This document shows positions 27,200 through 39,800 of a stretch of 64,000 nucleotides of DNA, in pieces; within the stretch, counting starts at the first letter, position 1, and each line of letters opens with the position of its first letter. The DNA lies in assembly GCA_013399695.1 (NCBI GenBank), contig VXAU01003163.1, positions 1,337,967-1,401,966 on the forward strand. Direction: 5' to 3'. The translations under genes were made by a program, and so were the position numbers. The notes below the pieces were generated by a model. That model saw nothing but the letters and a program-made list of their open reading frames with translations, had not been told where the DNA came from and did no database searches. The stretch comes from Formicarius rufipectus (taxonomy: Eukaryota; Chordata; Aves; Passeriformes; Formicariidae).

Positions 27200-27963
27200 T
27201 ACAAAGTGACCCTTCCAGCCCGGTAACTTTAAGGATGGCGTGCACGACACCGTAACTCGCCACCAAAGCCGACGACTACGGCGCCAACGAGGGCCGGTGC
27301 CTCACAAGACAACCCCCCACCTCTTTTCCAGTCTCCCCGAGGCACAAGGCGGGCCACGTCCTGATGTGAGAGGTAACACACGTCTCAAGGCGGCACGACC
27401 CAACTCTGGCAGCTCAGCGCCAGCGCCGGCCCTGCCGACAGCGCGCCCGGCGCGCCCGGGGACACCTACGTGCGCATCGCTCAGGCGCGGACGCGAGTGG
27501 GAAGACGGCAAGTTAAAAGGAAAATTAAAAAACACATATAGTGGTTAAAAACAATATAGATGTACATACGAACAAAACATGTCTTCCCTCCTTGTTTCGG
27601 TACAGAACTGCCGCAGACGGGGGACGGCCGTGCCGGTCGTGCCCAACCGCCCCCAACCGGCACCGTCCGCGGGCAGGAGGCACCGCAGGCCCCGCCGCCA
27701 CCTCCCGGCAGCAGCACCAGAACCCGCCGCCTACCCCGTCGCCCTCCCTTCCCCCGGCTTTGTTGTGGTAACCGCGCGGGCAGCCCGGCACATACTCACG
27801 GGAGCAGAGAGCAGCAAGGCCGGGAGGCGGGAGCTGCGGCGCCGCCTGCGCAGCCCCGGCCCGGCCCGCCCCGCACGGCCGGGAGAGGCGGCGCCTGAGC
27901 GGGGCGGGAAAGCAGCCGGGGCATCCCGGGGGGAGCGCCTCTGGGGCCCGCACTCTCCCCAGT
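27200..27963. promoter_or_regulatory. CpG island, probable CFAP97 promoter
   Basis: GC content and CpG density rise sharply here against the AT-rich flanks, for example CGCGCCCGGCGCGCCCGG near 27,440 and GGCCCGGCCCGCCCCGC near 27,860. The island ends abruptly at a CR1 insertion at about 27,965. The long open frames on both strands here are low-complexity GC translations without domain similarity and are probably not coding. Its position upstream of the CFAP97 coding exons and the donor at 27,799 make it the likely promoter for that minus-strand gene. Confidence 0.7.
27800..27940 (-). other. CFAP97: Probable CFAP97 non-coding exon 1
   Basis: On the minus strand, a strong donor (CTGCTCCC/GTGAGTATG, GT at 27799-27798) lies within the CpG island. 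The protein start is in the next exon, so this would be 5' UTR. The transcription start is not determined and the right boundary given is a guess. There is no TATA box, as is usual for a CpG-island promoter. Confidence 0.5.
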
Positions 27964-27964
27964 T

Positions 27965-28478
27965 CTGTTGGAGTAGACCTCTGAGATCAACGAGTGCGAG
28001 CTGTGGTTTAACAACACCTTGTCAACTAGACCTTGGCGCCGAGTGCCACGTCCAGTCTTTTCTAAAACTCCTCCAGAGACGGTGACTCCATCACCTCCCT
28101 GGACAGCTCATTGCAATGTGTAATCGTCCTTTCTGTGAAGAAATTCCTCCTATTATCCAACCTAAACCTCCCATGGTGCAGCTTAAGAGTATCTCCTTTC
28201 ATCTTGTCACTCGCAGGGAGCGATAAGGTCTGCCCTGAGCCTCCTCCTCTCCAGGCTAAACAACCCCAGCTCCCTCAGCTGCTCCTCGTAGCACTTGAGC
28301 TCCAGACCCTCCATCAGCTTTGTTTCTCTTCTCTGAACTTGCCTCAGCACCTCAATCTCCTTCCTTGAATTGAAGACTCCAGAAATGAACACAGTACTTG
28401 AGGCATGGCCTCACCAGTGCCAAGTGCAGAACAATCACTTCCCCAGTCCCTCTGGCCACACTGTTTCTGGTACACACA
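27965..28478 (-). mobile_element. CR1 LINE, 5'-truncated 3' end
   Basis: The plus strand carries the reverse complement of a CR1 3' region. It begins with a TAGACCTCTGAGATCAACGA-like segment, continues with GGTGACTCCATCACCTCCCT and TCTGTGAAGAAATTCCTCCT, then CCTCTCCAGGCTAAACAACC and CCCAGCTCCCTCAGCTGCTC, and ends near CCCTCTGGCCACACTGTTTC. These blocks are hallmark avian CR1 sequence. The copy lacks most of ORF2. It abuts the CpG island of CFAP97, so it sits just upstream of the promoter and on the same strand as that gene. Confidence 0.9.
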
Positions 28479-28545
28479 CCAATCCCTTCCCAGCCTTCTC
28501 AGCGGGAATGGGTCAGACTGCTGATCCTCTTGCTGATGCCAGGGG

Positions 28546-28780
28546 GCCCCAAGCTGAGGTGATAGTCCCCAGGTTGTGGTGATGTGGCTTCAGGCTGAAG
28601 CGATGGGTCCCCAGGTCGAGGTACCACTGCTAGCAACCCATATGGAGGGGATGGTGACCCACACTGCCCCAGGCTGAGCTGACAGTGAGCCACCCCATGG
28701 TGATGGTGCCCCGTGTTAAGGCTACAGGACTGCAGGCTGAGGTAATGGGCCCCTACATTATAGTGCCAGGGCTGCAGCCC
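28546..28780. repeat. Degenerate minisatellite, unit about 20-21 bp
   Basis: Several imperfect tandem units resembling CCCCAGGCTGAGGTGATGGT follow one another. Examples start near 28,547 (CCCCAAGCTGAGGTGATAGT), 28,567 (CCCCAGGTTGTGGTGATGTG), about 28,588 (TTCAGGCTGAAGCGATGGGT) and 28,669 (CCCAGGCTGAGCTGACAGTG). Units become irregular towards the right. The open frames here are by-products of the repeat. Confidence 0.6.
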
Positions 28781-28799
28781 TAGGTCATGCATCCTGAGG

Positions 28800-31700
28800 A
28801 AATGCAGAGGGGAAACTGATCTGGACGGCTTCTAGGGACATCAGATTCAAATATTTTGGGTTGGATCTGGACCTTTCCCCAAGTGAACTTGATCTCAGCA
28901 TCTTTGAATTTCTGTAGAAACATGGATAGAACCTTCAGGCTGTTTCATTACTTCTGGCACTGACTAGGTAAGTGGTGATTACCTACTGGGAAGTGGAAGT
29001 GTCCTGTGTAAGGATGGAAACAGTTCCAGCTCTTTCAAATGGCTCAGTTTTAATTTAAGACCATGGCACTTCTTTAATAACAGTAATGTTAGTTTTTAAT
29101 AAAATAGAAAATTATGTGAAAAGAAAGACTTCCATATACTGATCCACATATCCAAAACTTAAAATTCAGCTTTACTTTGGCCCCATTGTTATTCATGAAA
29201 AAGATTTAATTACAAGGTCACATTTTTTTCCTGAGCATACTGAATTTCGAGTTAAATCAGGGCTGTGCAGCGAAGTCAACTGTTGTGTATATTGCCCTAT
29301 TTCACTAGGGACATACATATACACATAAACACATAAACACACACATACAGAGGTGCACATGTAGGTATGGATGTGTGTGTATGCACACACGTTTTTAAAT
29401 ATATGTAGCTAATGTGTCAGAACACCACAAGAAAAGAAAGAAATCTCTTGAGTAATACAACTGAATGTGTCTAAGTTAAACAGAGTCAAGTCCTACTTGT
29501 GCTACAGTGTTTAATGGAAGTTCTGCAAATTATGTAGAAAAAAAATTTTATACTCTGTTGTGTGCTTCATTCTTATTTTTCTAGTACCTGACTCAGTTCA
29601 CTGTTGAAATGTTGAATAACGACAACTGCATCTAAATTCAAGGAAAGCTGTATTTGGAAAACAGTGAGCTACAAAATGCTGAGCCTTTCCTGACCTTACC
29701 ATGTGAGGTCGTAGGTACCTCACACTGGACACTAAATAAGTGCCTTTGTCCTTTTTTCCTGTGTGCCAAGTTCTTACCTGTAAACATGCAAAATACAATA
29801 CCAACGTCTCAAAAAGCTGTAGAAAGAATAAAATAAGTTAATATAACTTACATATTTCGTACATTTAAGATACTGAGAGGAAAAACATACCATCTCCATT
29901 TTTCTTGCTCTGTTAGCAAGGATTCCTATGGTGGCTTCTAACAGTATTAGCTATCCAGGTTTACCTGGTTTACCATCAGGTTTAAAAGTCCATGAGCCCT
30001 TCTAGACTTGGTACCCAGAATCTTAGAAATGACTGTAAACCATTAATACAACTGTTGCAATGCAGCACCATGGCAATTATAAAAAAAGCATGTAATTCAT
30101 TCATTGTTGTAAGTATGCTAAAAATATAAACCAAGTACGCACTTTACACATCTTTTTTTGCTTATAAATTTCCATTTTAATTGAGAAGTGGTAACTTGTT
30201 AACATTTATAGCAATAGGATCTGAGCCAGAATGGCTCACAAAACAGAAAGTAAATGACCAAAAGCCTATAGGAAAGTATCAATTTCAAGCTTGCCTAAAC
30301 ATTTTAAAGGTGCAAATTTATTGAAGTTTAAAGTTTGCAGTGCTGTGAAGGTGCAAGTCGAATGATTGTCACTAAAGGCAGCTGTAAAGTGTGTACATAT
30401 TAGTGGAGCTTTGTCTGAGGTATGTTCTAAGAATAAATTATACTACTAGCTCAAAGGAAAAAATTGAAGACACTGATTCTTCCCCCAAAACTGGCATAAT
30501 TTCTGTTTTAAAACAAGATTATAATTGTCTTATCTTTGTAGGAAAGATGTTTGTTCTAATACTTGAATAAGGTAGAGTTTGAATCTCTTTTCTGATAAAC
30601 TAGTTCCATAACTGAGTTAATGGTTACAGAAAGAGAATATAATAACCCTCAGTTCATAAAATTGACCTCTGAAGTCCTTTTGTTTTATACAAAAATCTAA
30701 TTTTTAAAGCACAAAAGGGGAAGTTGAAATAACACCGAGGTAAACATGAAAATTGCCATTGACTTCAGTCGAGCTAGGATGACTAAAATATTAGGAATTG
30801 TATCTCAGGTTGAGAAGTCATAGAATATCATTAAAAAGTAAAAGAATCAAATCTTCTTTTAATTCTATGGATACACACTTGAGTTGATTTAGACATATCT
30901 AATTCAAGATATGATGTGTAAATCCTAGCTAAAATTGGTGGGATTACTCATTCAGACAAGAACTCATTTTGTACATAAGCACTGCAGGACTAAACTGCTG
31001 TTGCAGGTAGGTTTGGTTTTTTGCTTTCCTCTCCACTTTGGAGAATTAATACTGTAATAAGAAAATAATCTCTGTTTACACAGGACTAACAACATTACGT
31101 GCTCTGCTTCAGGTTAATTTTAAAATTCAATTCCCTTAAGTAGCTTTGACAGAGGCCCAGGCAGTTTCCTGAATGCATTTGCAGTAGAAGGTCTCTGTCT
31201 GTTTCCTTGTGTGGATCTTTATTAAGATCCCAGAATAGATCTTGAACTCAGTCCAAAGCCCTGTATCTTCTAAAATCTTTGATGGATAAAGTGTGTGCTG
31301 GGAGATGGATCTTTGCTTTCTGTTTTCTACCTGATGAAAATAAAATAACTTTATAGGAAACCATCTGGCATGTTGGGCCTCATCCAAAAGCTTTCAGATT
31401 CTGCAAGAATCTCTCCCTTGGTCTTAAAAATCAGATGTATTGCAAGAACCCTGGTCCCAAAGCCCTTCACTGAAGCATCAGGATGTTTTGCCAAGGTAAT
31501 CCTCCTGGGAAGGGACTGCCATGGCAATAGTATTTTCACTATAAGGATATGATGATTTTCACCTTCAACCACACTGGAGATATTATTTGAATCAGTTTTG
31601 GACACTGTGAATGGTTTGAGCTAGTATTTAAAATTTATTTGCAATTTAATACCCACTAAATAGAACAAACTGTAATATAATAACATTTAAGTTACTGTAA

Positions 31701-32800
31701 GGACTTTGGGTCAGATTAAGGAGCAGTGTATCTTTGATCAGTGACCAAGAGGAGAGCTAAAATCACTTTCTAACTACTTTGGGATTTTAAAAGGAAATAC
31801 ATTGCTATGCAAACCTCTGTTACACATAAGAAGGTATATATGGAGACAATTATGCTTCAAGCCAGACCAGACCATCACACACTGTTAGGCGAGTTAGAAC
31901 TAACTTCGAAAATACTGTGATAGAATAAAACATTAGTTGTAAGTCAGAATCCTTGACTAGCTCCGTACCTGTTCTGTGCACATTTTCATTACAATTCTGT
32001 ACTATGAGCTGATACCAAACTTCCCTGTTACGAGTGCTGTGCTGGAGCTGTAACTGAGCCTTTTGGACTCCTGTACTATTCATGCTCAGTGCCCTGGCTT
32101 GCTTAGCATTGTAGAAGCACAGGGAAATTTGGAGTCTGGTGCTTTCTTGAAGTTATAAGGAAATGTTCCCAAGATCAGAGGCCTGATATTTGTTTCTCTT
32201 CTTCATCAGGCTAGTATCGTACATTTGACAGAAGCAACTTTTTTACACAGCAGGAATAAAACTACCCCAACTTCTGCAACAACAGCTGTTTAAAAGGTAA
32301 GATTCAGGGTTATTTTGCACTTCACAAATGATGGAGCAACGGCAACCAGAAAACTACTTACCAGAACATTTTTAACTACAAACACTTCTACGGAGTTTAC
32401 AGGTACCTACTCTTAAAAACAAGCCCATGATGCAGAATCTGGCTTTCCTAAGAAAAGCATTGGCCTTTACTGCTACTCTTCAGAGACCAAGGCCTCCCAG
32501 TTTGGCTGTGGTCGGTAGCTGCTATGAACCTATGCCATGAACCTCAGAGAAGCTGTAACTATGGCAAAGTGTACACCTGTCCCGAGTACAGCTGAAATAT
32601 GGCTCGTGCCTTTCCTAGAATTTTTTCTCAGCATCTGCCACAAGCAGCTGTAAAACACCAGACCAGCGGTGGGAGGGTAGTGACAGGGGTGCTTGCAGGC
32701 TTCCCTTGGGGTAGCGGGGATGGGTTTTGAAGAACCACCGTTGTACCATTTTGATTGCTGTGCTATCAACTTTTAATTTCTGAAATCCAATTATATATGG
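28800..32800. other. Intergenic region between the CFAP97 and SNX25 promoters
   Basis: About 4 kb of AT-rich DNA between the two CpG islands. It contains a CA/TA-rich simple-sequence patch at about 29,318-29,390. No exon, RNA gene or recognisable transposon is visible to me. Any shared enhancer of the divergent pair would lie here, but nothing in the sequence identifies one. Confidence 0.6.
29318..29390. repeat. Imperfect CA-rich microsatellite
   Basis: A run of ACATA/CACA units (ATACACATAAACACATAAAC, then CACACACAT) followed by GTGTGTGTATGCACACAC. It is simple sequence. The long open frame over it is a low-complexity artefact. Confidence 0.6.
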
Positions 32801-32829
32801 CCTCCTTTGGGTGATGACAGGAGTGCTGC

Positions 32830-33850
32830 GCTCACTCAGGACGGGGTCCACACCTCAAGAGGTGCGCCAGGTCCCGGCTTTGTCCTGAGCTCTGGCCAGG
32901 GCGCCGGTGTTGCGGCCTGACGATGCCGGGCCCGTGCGGGCCAAGCGGCCCGCTGTGTGCTGCAGACGCCGTGCCGGAGCGCCCTGCCGCGGGGCGCAGC
33001 CCCACACCGCAGCCAGCGGGGATCCCCGCGGGGAGGCACCTCACCCACCTCGGTGCGCCCCAGCGTACCCATGTCCTGGCCTCTGCCTGGGGCCGCCGGC
33101 AACCCGGCACGGCGGGGCGCACCACGGCAGAGAGCGGGGCGGCGCGACAGGCGCACATGTCCCCGGCCCGCCCACCGAGCAGGCGCCGCCCGCGCTCCGC
33201 CTCTCCCCGGCCGGACTGCGAGCGGCGCGGCGGGGCCTCCCCGNNNNNNNNNNNNNNNNNNNNNNNNNNNNNNNNNNNNNNNNNNNNNNNNNNNNNNNNN
33301 NNNNNNNNNNNNNNNNNNNNNNNNNNNNNNNNNNNNNNNNNNNNNNNNNNNNNNNNNNNNNNNNNNNNNNNNNNNNNNNNNNNNNNNNNNNNNNNNNNNN
33401 NNNNNNNNNNNNNNNNNNNNNNNNNNNNNNNNNNNNNNNNNNNNNNNNNNNNNNNNNNNNNNNNNNNNNNNNNNNNNNNNNNNNNNNNNNNNNNNNNNNN
33501 NNNNNNNNNNNNNNNNNNNNNNNNNNNNNNNNNNNNNNNNNNNNNNNNNNNNNNNNNNNNNNNNNNNNNNNNNNNNNNNNNNNNNNNNNNNNNNNNNNNN
33601 NNNNNNNNNNNNNNNNNNNNNNNNNNNNNNNNNNNNNNNNNNNNNNNNNNNNNNNNNNNNNNNNNNNNNNNNNNNNNNNNNNNNNNNNNNNNNNNNNNNN
33701 NNNNNNNNNNNNNNNNNNNNNNNNNNNNNNNNNCGCGGGGCCGGAGCTGGCGCGGCCCTCGCTCCGCCGCGGAGCGCCCCCCGGGCCCTGGTGCCCTGCC
33801 GGGAGCCGGCCCGCGCCCTGCCGCCCGACGGGCTTTAGATGGCCAAAGTT
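32830..33850. promoter_or_regulatory. CpG island with internal gap, probable SNX25 promoter
   Basis: Both flanks of the N run are very GC- and CpG-rich (32,850-33,243 and 33,734-33,850). The island lies about 12 kb upstream of the first recognised SNX25 exon and on the correct side for a plus-strand gene. The first SNX25 exon, which may include coding sequence for an N-terminal extension, is probably in the island or in the missing bases. Long open frames crossing the N run are artefacts of the gap. Confidence 0.6.
33244..33733. other. Assembly gap, 490 N
   Basis: A continuous run of 490 N lies inside the CpG island. GC-rich bird promoters are often lost in short-read assemblies, so real sequence of unknown length is missing here. 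The stated length may be an estimate. Confidence 0.99.
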
Positions 33851-36800
33851 GTGCTGGAGCGTGGGTGGCACGGGAAAAATCAAGACCTTGCTCTGAGAGA
33901 GACCTCCGGGTTGCGGGAACGCTCGCACGGCAGTTCGCTGTAGCTGTGTCTCAAATCCTTTTCTGTTCCCGTCGAAATGTCACTGATAAAAGACTTGCTC
34001 AGAGGGGCAGCATGGCGTTGCTTAAATGCGTGCTCTGAAGTTGAGCAGCTTCAGGCAGTTGTTACCGTAGTGCCAGTGTGTACTGAAGCCACTACAGTGG
34101 TCCGTGCAAAAGAGAAGCGATTTCGTTTTCTGTACGTGTTTTAAAATGTACTAATTCACGAACTCTTTGTAGCTCACTGTTTAGTATTTTTCGGTGTCTT
34201 CTGAATGGGACTTCTAGCACAAAGTATTTAGAAACTTTCCTCCCATCCTGTTCCCCCCTCTGCCTCTGTCCGCCATCAAGTGATCCAGTGCTTGGGAGCT
34301 GATCCAAGACAGGCCTGAAAAATTATTGCTGGAAATGTGGTTCTGCCTGCAAATCCTGCTTTGCCGTGGGTCACAGGGATGTGGTGTTTAGTATCACAGC
34401 GGGTGACTCTGGCCGGGTGCCCTCGGCCCCTCACTGGCAAGTTGTAGGTGTGTTAGCATATGAAGCAGACAGTGCTGTGTAAGTGCTATTCCCGTACACT
34501 TGAGTCACCTGAGAGCACTCAAAGGAAAAGGAGCACAGTTTGTGCGACCTGGAGGTACCGCCTAGCTGTTCTGGTAACGCAGTTCGTTACATTTAGTACG
34601 TGTTCTCTTCTTGTTAGCCTTGTTGTCACTTAGGTGTTTCTCGGGCTGCAGTTCGTGCAGCTCAATTTGCAGAAAGCAGAGAGTGCTGGCAGAGCAGAGG
34701 ACCTGCTCGAAATTGCTTGCTGATACAGTTGTCTGTTTTTCTGTCTTTTCAATCAAAACGGCTAACAATCTGCAGTAGTGGTCTGTTCCTTCATTCTTTG
34801 ACCTGTGGAGAGAAAAAGCCCGTGTTTGGGAGCGATACAACTTTTCCAGATCTGCATTTAATGGAAACTGGCAGGATATTGTCACTAGGGATCATTTGGC
34901 CAGGGACTGATGACTTCAGTAACGAACTTGCAAAGGCTCATTCAGTATCTATTTGTGATTCAGTGTGTGATACTTACTGTCTTTTCTTGATAGACTTTTA
35001 AAAAAAATCCTCTTTCCTGTGAAGACAACATCATACTCAGCTTTTTGAAGGGAGTGAAGAATAGATAATGCGTATTAAAGGTGGGAAGCACATATAATAT
35101 AATGCACAGTGTGAACAAGTGATAAGCAGAAGGTACATGTGTTCTGTGTGTAGTGTATTATGTGAGGACAGCTACGGATTGGTCAGCTGGTTTTTGTCAT
35201 AGGAGTGCTAGGAAACAAATGTGTGTTAAGTGCATAAGCACCTTGTAGTAAAGGAATATATGCTTTTGTATGTAACTATTCAAGCACGTTACATCAAATG
35301 GAAAAAAAAAGTGGATCAGTTGATTGTCAGAACAATACTTGTTGCTTTCAGATTTACAAGATTAAACGTTTCAGTGTTAATGCCATAGCTCCAGTGACAT
35401 TTATGTACTGGTATACTTATCTGAACATTTGGATGTGTGTTAATTTACTTTTGCGAAGTACCGAAAAAATCTGCATATAGACTTAGCAATTGAAATATCC
35501 TTGCTTCCACAGTGAGGAGAAACTTTCAGATTTGTGAACAGCCAAATAATAAAAATCAATTTAATTTGGGGAGGCAAGATTTGAAGACTAAAAAAAAGAT
35601 TTTTTGTTTTCTTTCTCTCCCCATGTGTGAAAAAATGTAATACATAAGGCTAGTGAACAGCAGTGAAACTAGAACTCACCAGAGACAAATACAATCACTT
35701 CAGTTACTATACCATCTGCACTTCCTTTTTGTGTTATGTTATTGTGCATTTCTCTTGAAAATGTTCTCCTCTTGTGTCTATCCATTGGATTTGTATATGT
35801 AAATAGTACAGACCTGCTGTTGCTTTGTATGGTCTATTCTATCGTGTTTGGATTTATTGTAGCTCTGTGGTATGTGTTCTTTGTTTCAGAAGGGAATTGA
35901 AATCTGGTGTTTAAAATTCACTGTAAAGCAGCAGTACCTGCTACAACCTTTTCCCCAACATTGTTTCTTTACCCTCTCTCTGATTTAGTTAACATTTTTC
36001 TTTTCTCCCTCCTCACACTGTTCTCAGAATTTAACGTGACTTTATGAAAGAGGCATCCAAAAAAGGAGTGCGATTTCTATTTAGATGTATTTACAGGCAT
36101 CTTATTTAGGTTTTTTGTGCCTTCAATGTACAGTTTTCTTGATTTCATTCTGATACATATAGGTTTCAGGACTGCAAAGCTTCTTGACAGACTTTTTCTG
36201 AATGCAGTTTTATATGTGTGTAGCAAATTTCCTAATTGGGGTTTCAGCAATATATAGGGGAAAAAAATAAAATTGTGTAGATAGGCAGCATATAGAAATG
36301 TAGGCCATTCACTGAAATGTTTCTTGCAAAGTTTCCTGTGTAGGTTAATCTTTTTATTATACATTGCTTTGCATTTACACTGCATGCAGTTGCTACTCTT
36401 GTGTTTTTCAAAAAACCTTACGATCCTCATGTCTTTTCTGAGAGCCAGTAGTAGGATGACAGTAAAGCTATAATTTCTTCACCCTTGTTGTGCCTTTTCC
36501 TCGAGAGTAGGGAAGAACCCTCTGTTGGCCTAATAATTTGGACAAAGCCATATTATGACTGGCATCTTGCTCTGCATATGTTGTGCAAATGAACTCTAGG
36601 CAGATGGATTCATTTTTCATTCTTTGAGTGATTTTTATATTGGGGTTAACAAATGAGGAAACACTAAATAGTCACTAATAAGTATTTACTCTAGTGGGAG
36701 TCAGACTCAGCTCTTGGAAAGTGAGTGGGAGTACTCTTGTTCAACTTTGGAGTGGCTTGGATCGATTCTCTTGTGCTGTGCTGGAAAAGGGGAGGTTTTT

Positions 36801-39800
36801 TTGTACATTCTCAGTTACAATGTGCAAGATCAGTGCTGTGGAGTTTCTTGGACCTGTTCATGCAAGTGAGCAACCTGGGTGAGAAGTGCTGTGTTGAAGG
36901 TTCAGATTTCAGAAGAGCAAGGTGTGTGCCTTTTCTTCGTTTTGCTTGAACTTGCTATCAGAGAAGGCATCTTTTTGAATGTGAAGCTGTACTTTGTCCT
37001 AAATATTGCTTGTGCAACCCCTTTGGGACTTGAAAAATGAAGACCTCCTGCTAAAGTCAGGTATCTCAGCAAGAACATTTGAAAACTTTGAAGCAAGCTG
37101 TGTGATTTCTATCGCCATGATCAGGTGTGCTTTCCAGGTAGTTTTTCTGTGTGTAGCATCTCTGTTCACAGCGTATATCTGAGCAGTCGCCTGGCTTCCA
37201 CGTTTCATTAGTAAGAGGTGTACAGGCAAGTCATAATTGTGTTTTACTTACTACTGTAAGTGCTTGCAGGCATTAATAGTATTGGTAAATAGTTTCTATT
37301 GATATTAAAATAATGGGAATTGAATGACTCCTTGAAATTGTGCATCACTCTCAGGTGTTTTTCAGCACTTCTAGGAGCTGTTGTTGGACAAGGTTATTTG
37401 TGGTGGAGAAGAACAGCAAAATGCTAGACAGCAAAAGGGCATGATGACCCAGTTGTACTTTATTGAAAACATCTGTCTCAAAGGACATTTTTGCTTCTTA
37501 AGTATCAGGGAACTTGCTCATAGCAAAGATAGCCCTGGTTAGAACATGCATCACCTTTTTTAATGAAAGCTTGCTCCCAACACTGCTTTTAACTGGTGTT
37601 GTAGAGAAGATGGCTTTGACTCATGTGAAAAGCCATGTTAACCAAGTTAGTGGGAAGGGAAAGGAAAAGACCTTTTCCCACATTTCCAGTGTGAGTTGTT
37701 TCTCTGCCAAAAAAACTGGCAGGACGGAGTTTTCTTTTCAGCATAATGTTTTGACTGTTTCAAAGCTAAAGCTCTGAGTAATAGAGAATAATGCTAAATA
37801 GAAGGATTAGTTTATTAGATTTAAATGCTACATTTTAAATTCAGATTAAATAAATTATATTCTGTGTAGAGAATGATCCCTCTAATCTGTCTGCGGCACT
37901 GCTTTTTTTTTCCAGTGAAAAGGTACGCAGATTCTGATGTCCTGGTTTTAGTTTCCTACAATTAACAGTTGTCAATGATTCTGAATTTTCCTTTAAAACT
38001 CAGCTCCTGACAGGTTTGGTCACTTTTGTTCACTAGTGTTTAATAGCTCTCAATTTTCAGAAGTAGTCTGCTCTTGCATTCTATTTCTGAGGGAGATACG
38101 TGTGATCCTGTTTTTAGTTCTTTAATGCTTATTCCATCCATGACATGGATTTTTTGTGAAACTGGCATTAATGGGAGGGCATGGGTAAACCTTTTCTCGT
38201 TGGATCAGGTAGCCCATGAACTGTGTGGATCCTAGAACATAGTACTGTTTTTTTTTTATTTAAGCTATACGGGAGTGGGTAGCGAGATTACCAGAGATGG
38301 CCTGAGTGATTCTAATGGGATGGCAGCTTTTAACCTGAGTATCTGCCATGGTATACAAACTGAGTGCTCTGCCATTTGTAAGGACCGTAAGGGAAGCAGA
38401 AAAAAATGAAAGACAGTGTTTTATTTTCCGTCACTGTTGGGCTTTTGTAATGAGATGAAGCTTGGAAAGATAAGCTCGCAGGGGTCTCAGCAGCTGTGAG
38501 AAGTGGAAGGTTTGCCATTTGTGGGCGTCAGTTTCAAGCGACATGCAAAGCAGTTCTTGAAGTGATAAAGCAGTTTGGAGGTGCTATCAGGGAGAAGAGA
38601 AACTTCCTAATGCCTTTCTGTTTTGATCTTTTATGCCTCAGTAAGTCTTCAAAAGTATTTATGGGTTTTCCTCACCCCAAAGCCCAGCATGTTCTATGGT
38701 CTGTCTCATCCTCTGGCCCAAGAAGGGTTTTTCAGAGCTCTGATGTTGCAGGATTTTTGTAATACCTGGCAGAAGCAGTAGCAGTCTCTGCTGGCTGTTC
38801 TGTCTTGCTGGTTTTAGATCCTCTTGGACTTGGCAACGAATATCTTATCTACTTCATGTCTTTTAATTTATCAGTTGTTTCTAGGTTGAAAGGAGAAAAT
38901 ACGTTTAATTTTGGTGTGTTTTTAACAGACCTGAGTGTCTCATACTTTTGTTCTTAGTTTTTTCTCTTTAAAAGGCAGGTCAATAATCAGCCTTTGATGA
39001 TGCATGTTGGTTTAGTGCTAGGACAGTCCTGGAATTAGAATAATGAGAAGGTGGTGTAGCATTTTCTACCAATTTCATGAATATTTTAATATGTTAAGAA
39101 AATGTTGAAAGAGTTGCAAATGTTATAGGTCAGCAAGGCCTGAAGTTTTGATATTTCTGCTATAATTTATTTTTAGGGATCTGTGGAATATCTCTTGTAA
39201 TTTAGAATGCATGAACTTTTTCAGAATTGAAGCTTTGTCAGGACTGCATACATTGATTACCTGCCGGTGTAGCTTTGAAGTGATAACTATTTTCACAGGA
39301 GACTCACCTCAGGAAATTAAAGGTTTTTCAGACTCTGTCTCTCACTTGTTTGTCCCATAACTCCTTAGCAGTGAACAGACTTAGTTTTTCACACAGCCTT
39401 GTATTCATTAGGTATGTTTAGAAATTTCTTGTCATGCAGTCCTTTCTGCTTCCTTTCATTGTATGCCATGTCACCTTCAGCTCTGCATTATATTGTGCTT
39501 GACACTTAATTTTCTCAACTTTGTGAATTGGGCTGTTTTTAGCTTTGTAGGGACTGCTTCTCGCTTGAACAGTGTTTTCTGACTGAAAACATAATTAGGG
39601 AGCTAGTTAATTTCTCCTGTTTACCAAGCCATTCTGAAGTCAGTAAGGTCAGGTGGTGGCTCATTGAGATCTTGCTTGTCAATGTCTCTTGCAGGGAAGT
39701 CTTAAAGATGGATACAAACCCCCTCTAATAAGATAAAGAGTAAAAACATCCCGCATTCGAGGTCTCTTTTGGCATTGTACACATGCATCAGAAACATTCT

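Larger units (their letters stand above)
17215..27799 (-). other. CFAP97: CFAP97 intron 1
   Basis: This is a 10.6-kb first intron between the probable non-coding exon in the CpG island and the coding exon at 17214. It holds a CR1 endonuclease-domain relic at about 18.70-19.22 kb. It also holds two similar 36-bp blocks at 23,705 and 24,957. Otherwise it shows no recognisable gene. Additional 5' UTR exons could be present but cannot be identified from sequence alone. Confidence 0.6.

Noticed and set aside
27240..28085. Open frames of 75-170 codons on both strands in the CFAP97 CpG island
   Set aside because: Overlapping frames in all directions, proline/alanine/arginine-rich, no recognisable homology; expected in a stop-poor GC island, and the right end runs into CR1.
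28499..28792. A 97-codon minus-strand frame with repeated SLQP/PGD motifs
   Set aside because: It is the translation of a degenerate minisatellite rather than a gene.
32907..34038. Long plus- and minus-strand open frames of 290-370 codons across the N run
   Set aside because: They exist only because N codons are read as X. The flanking translations are GC-rich low-complexity sequence with no domain.
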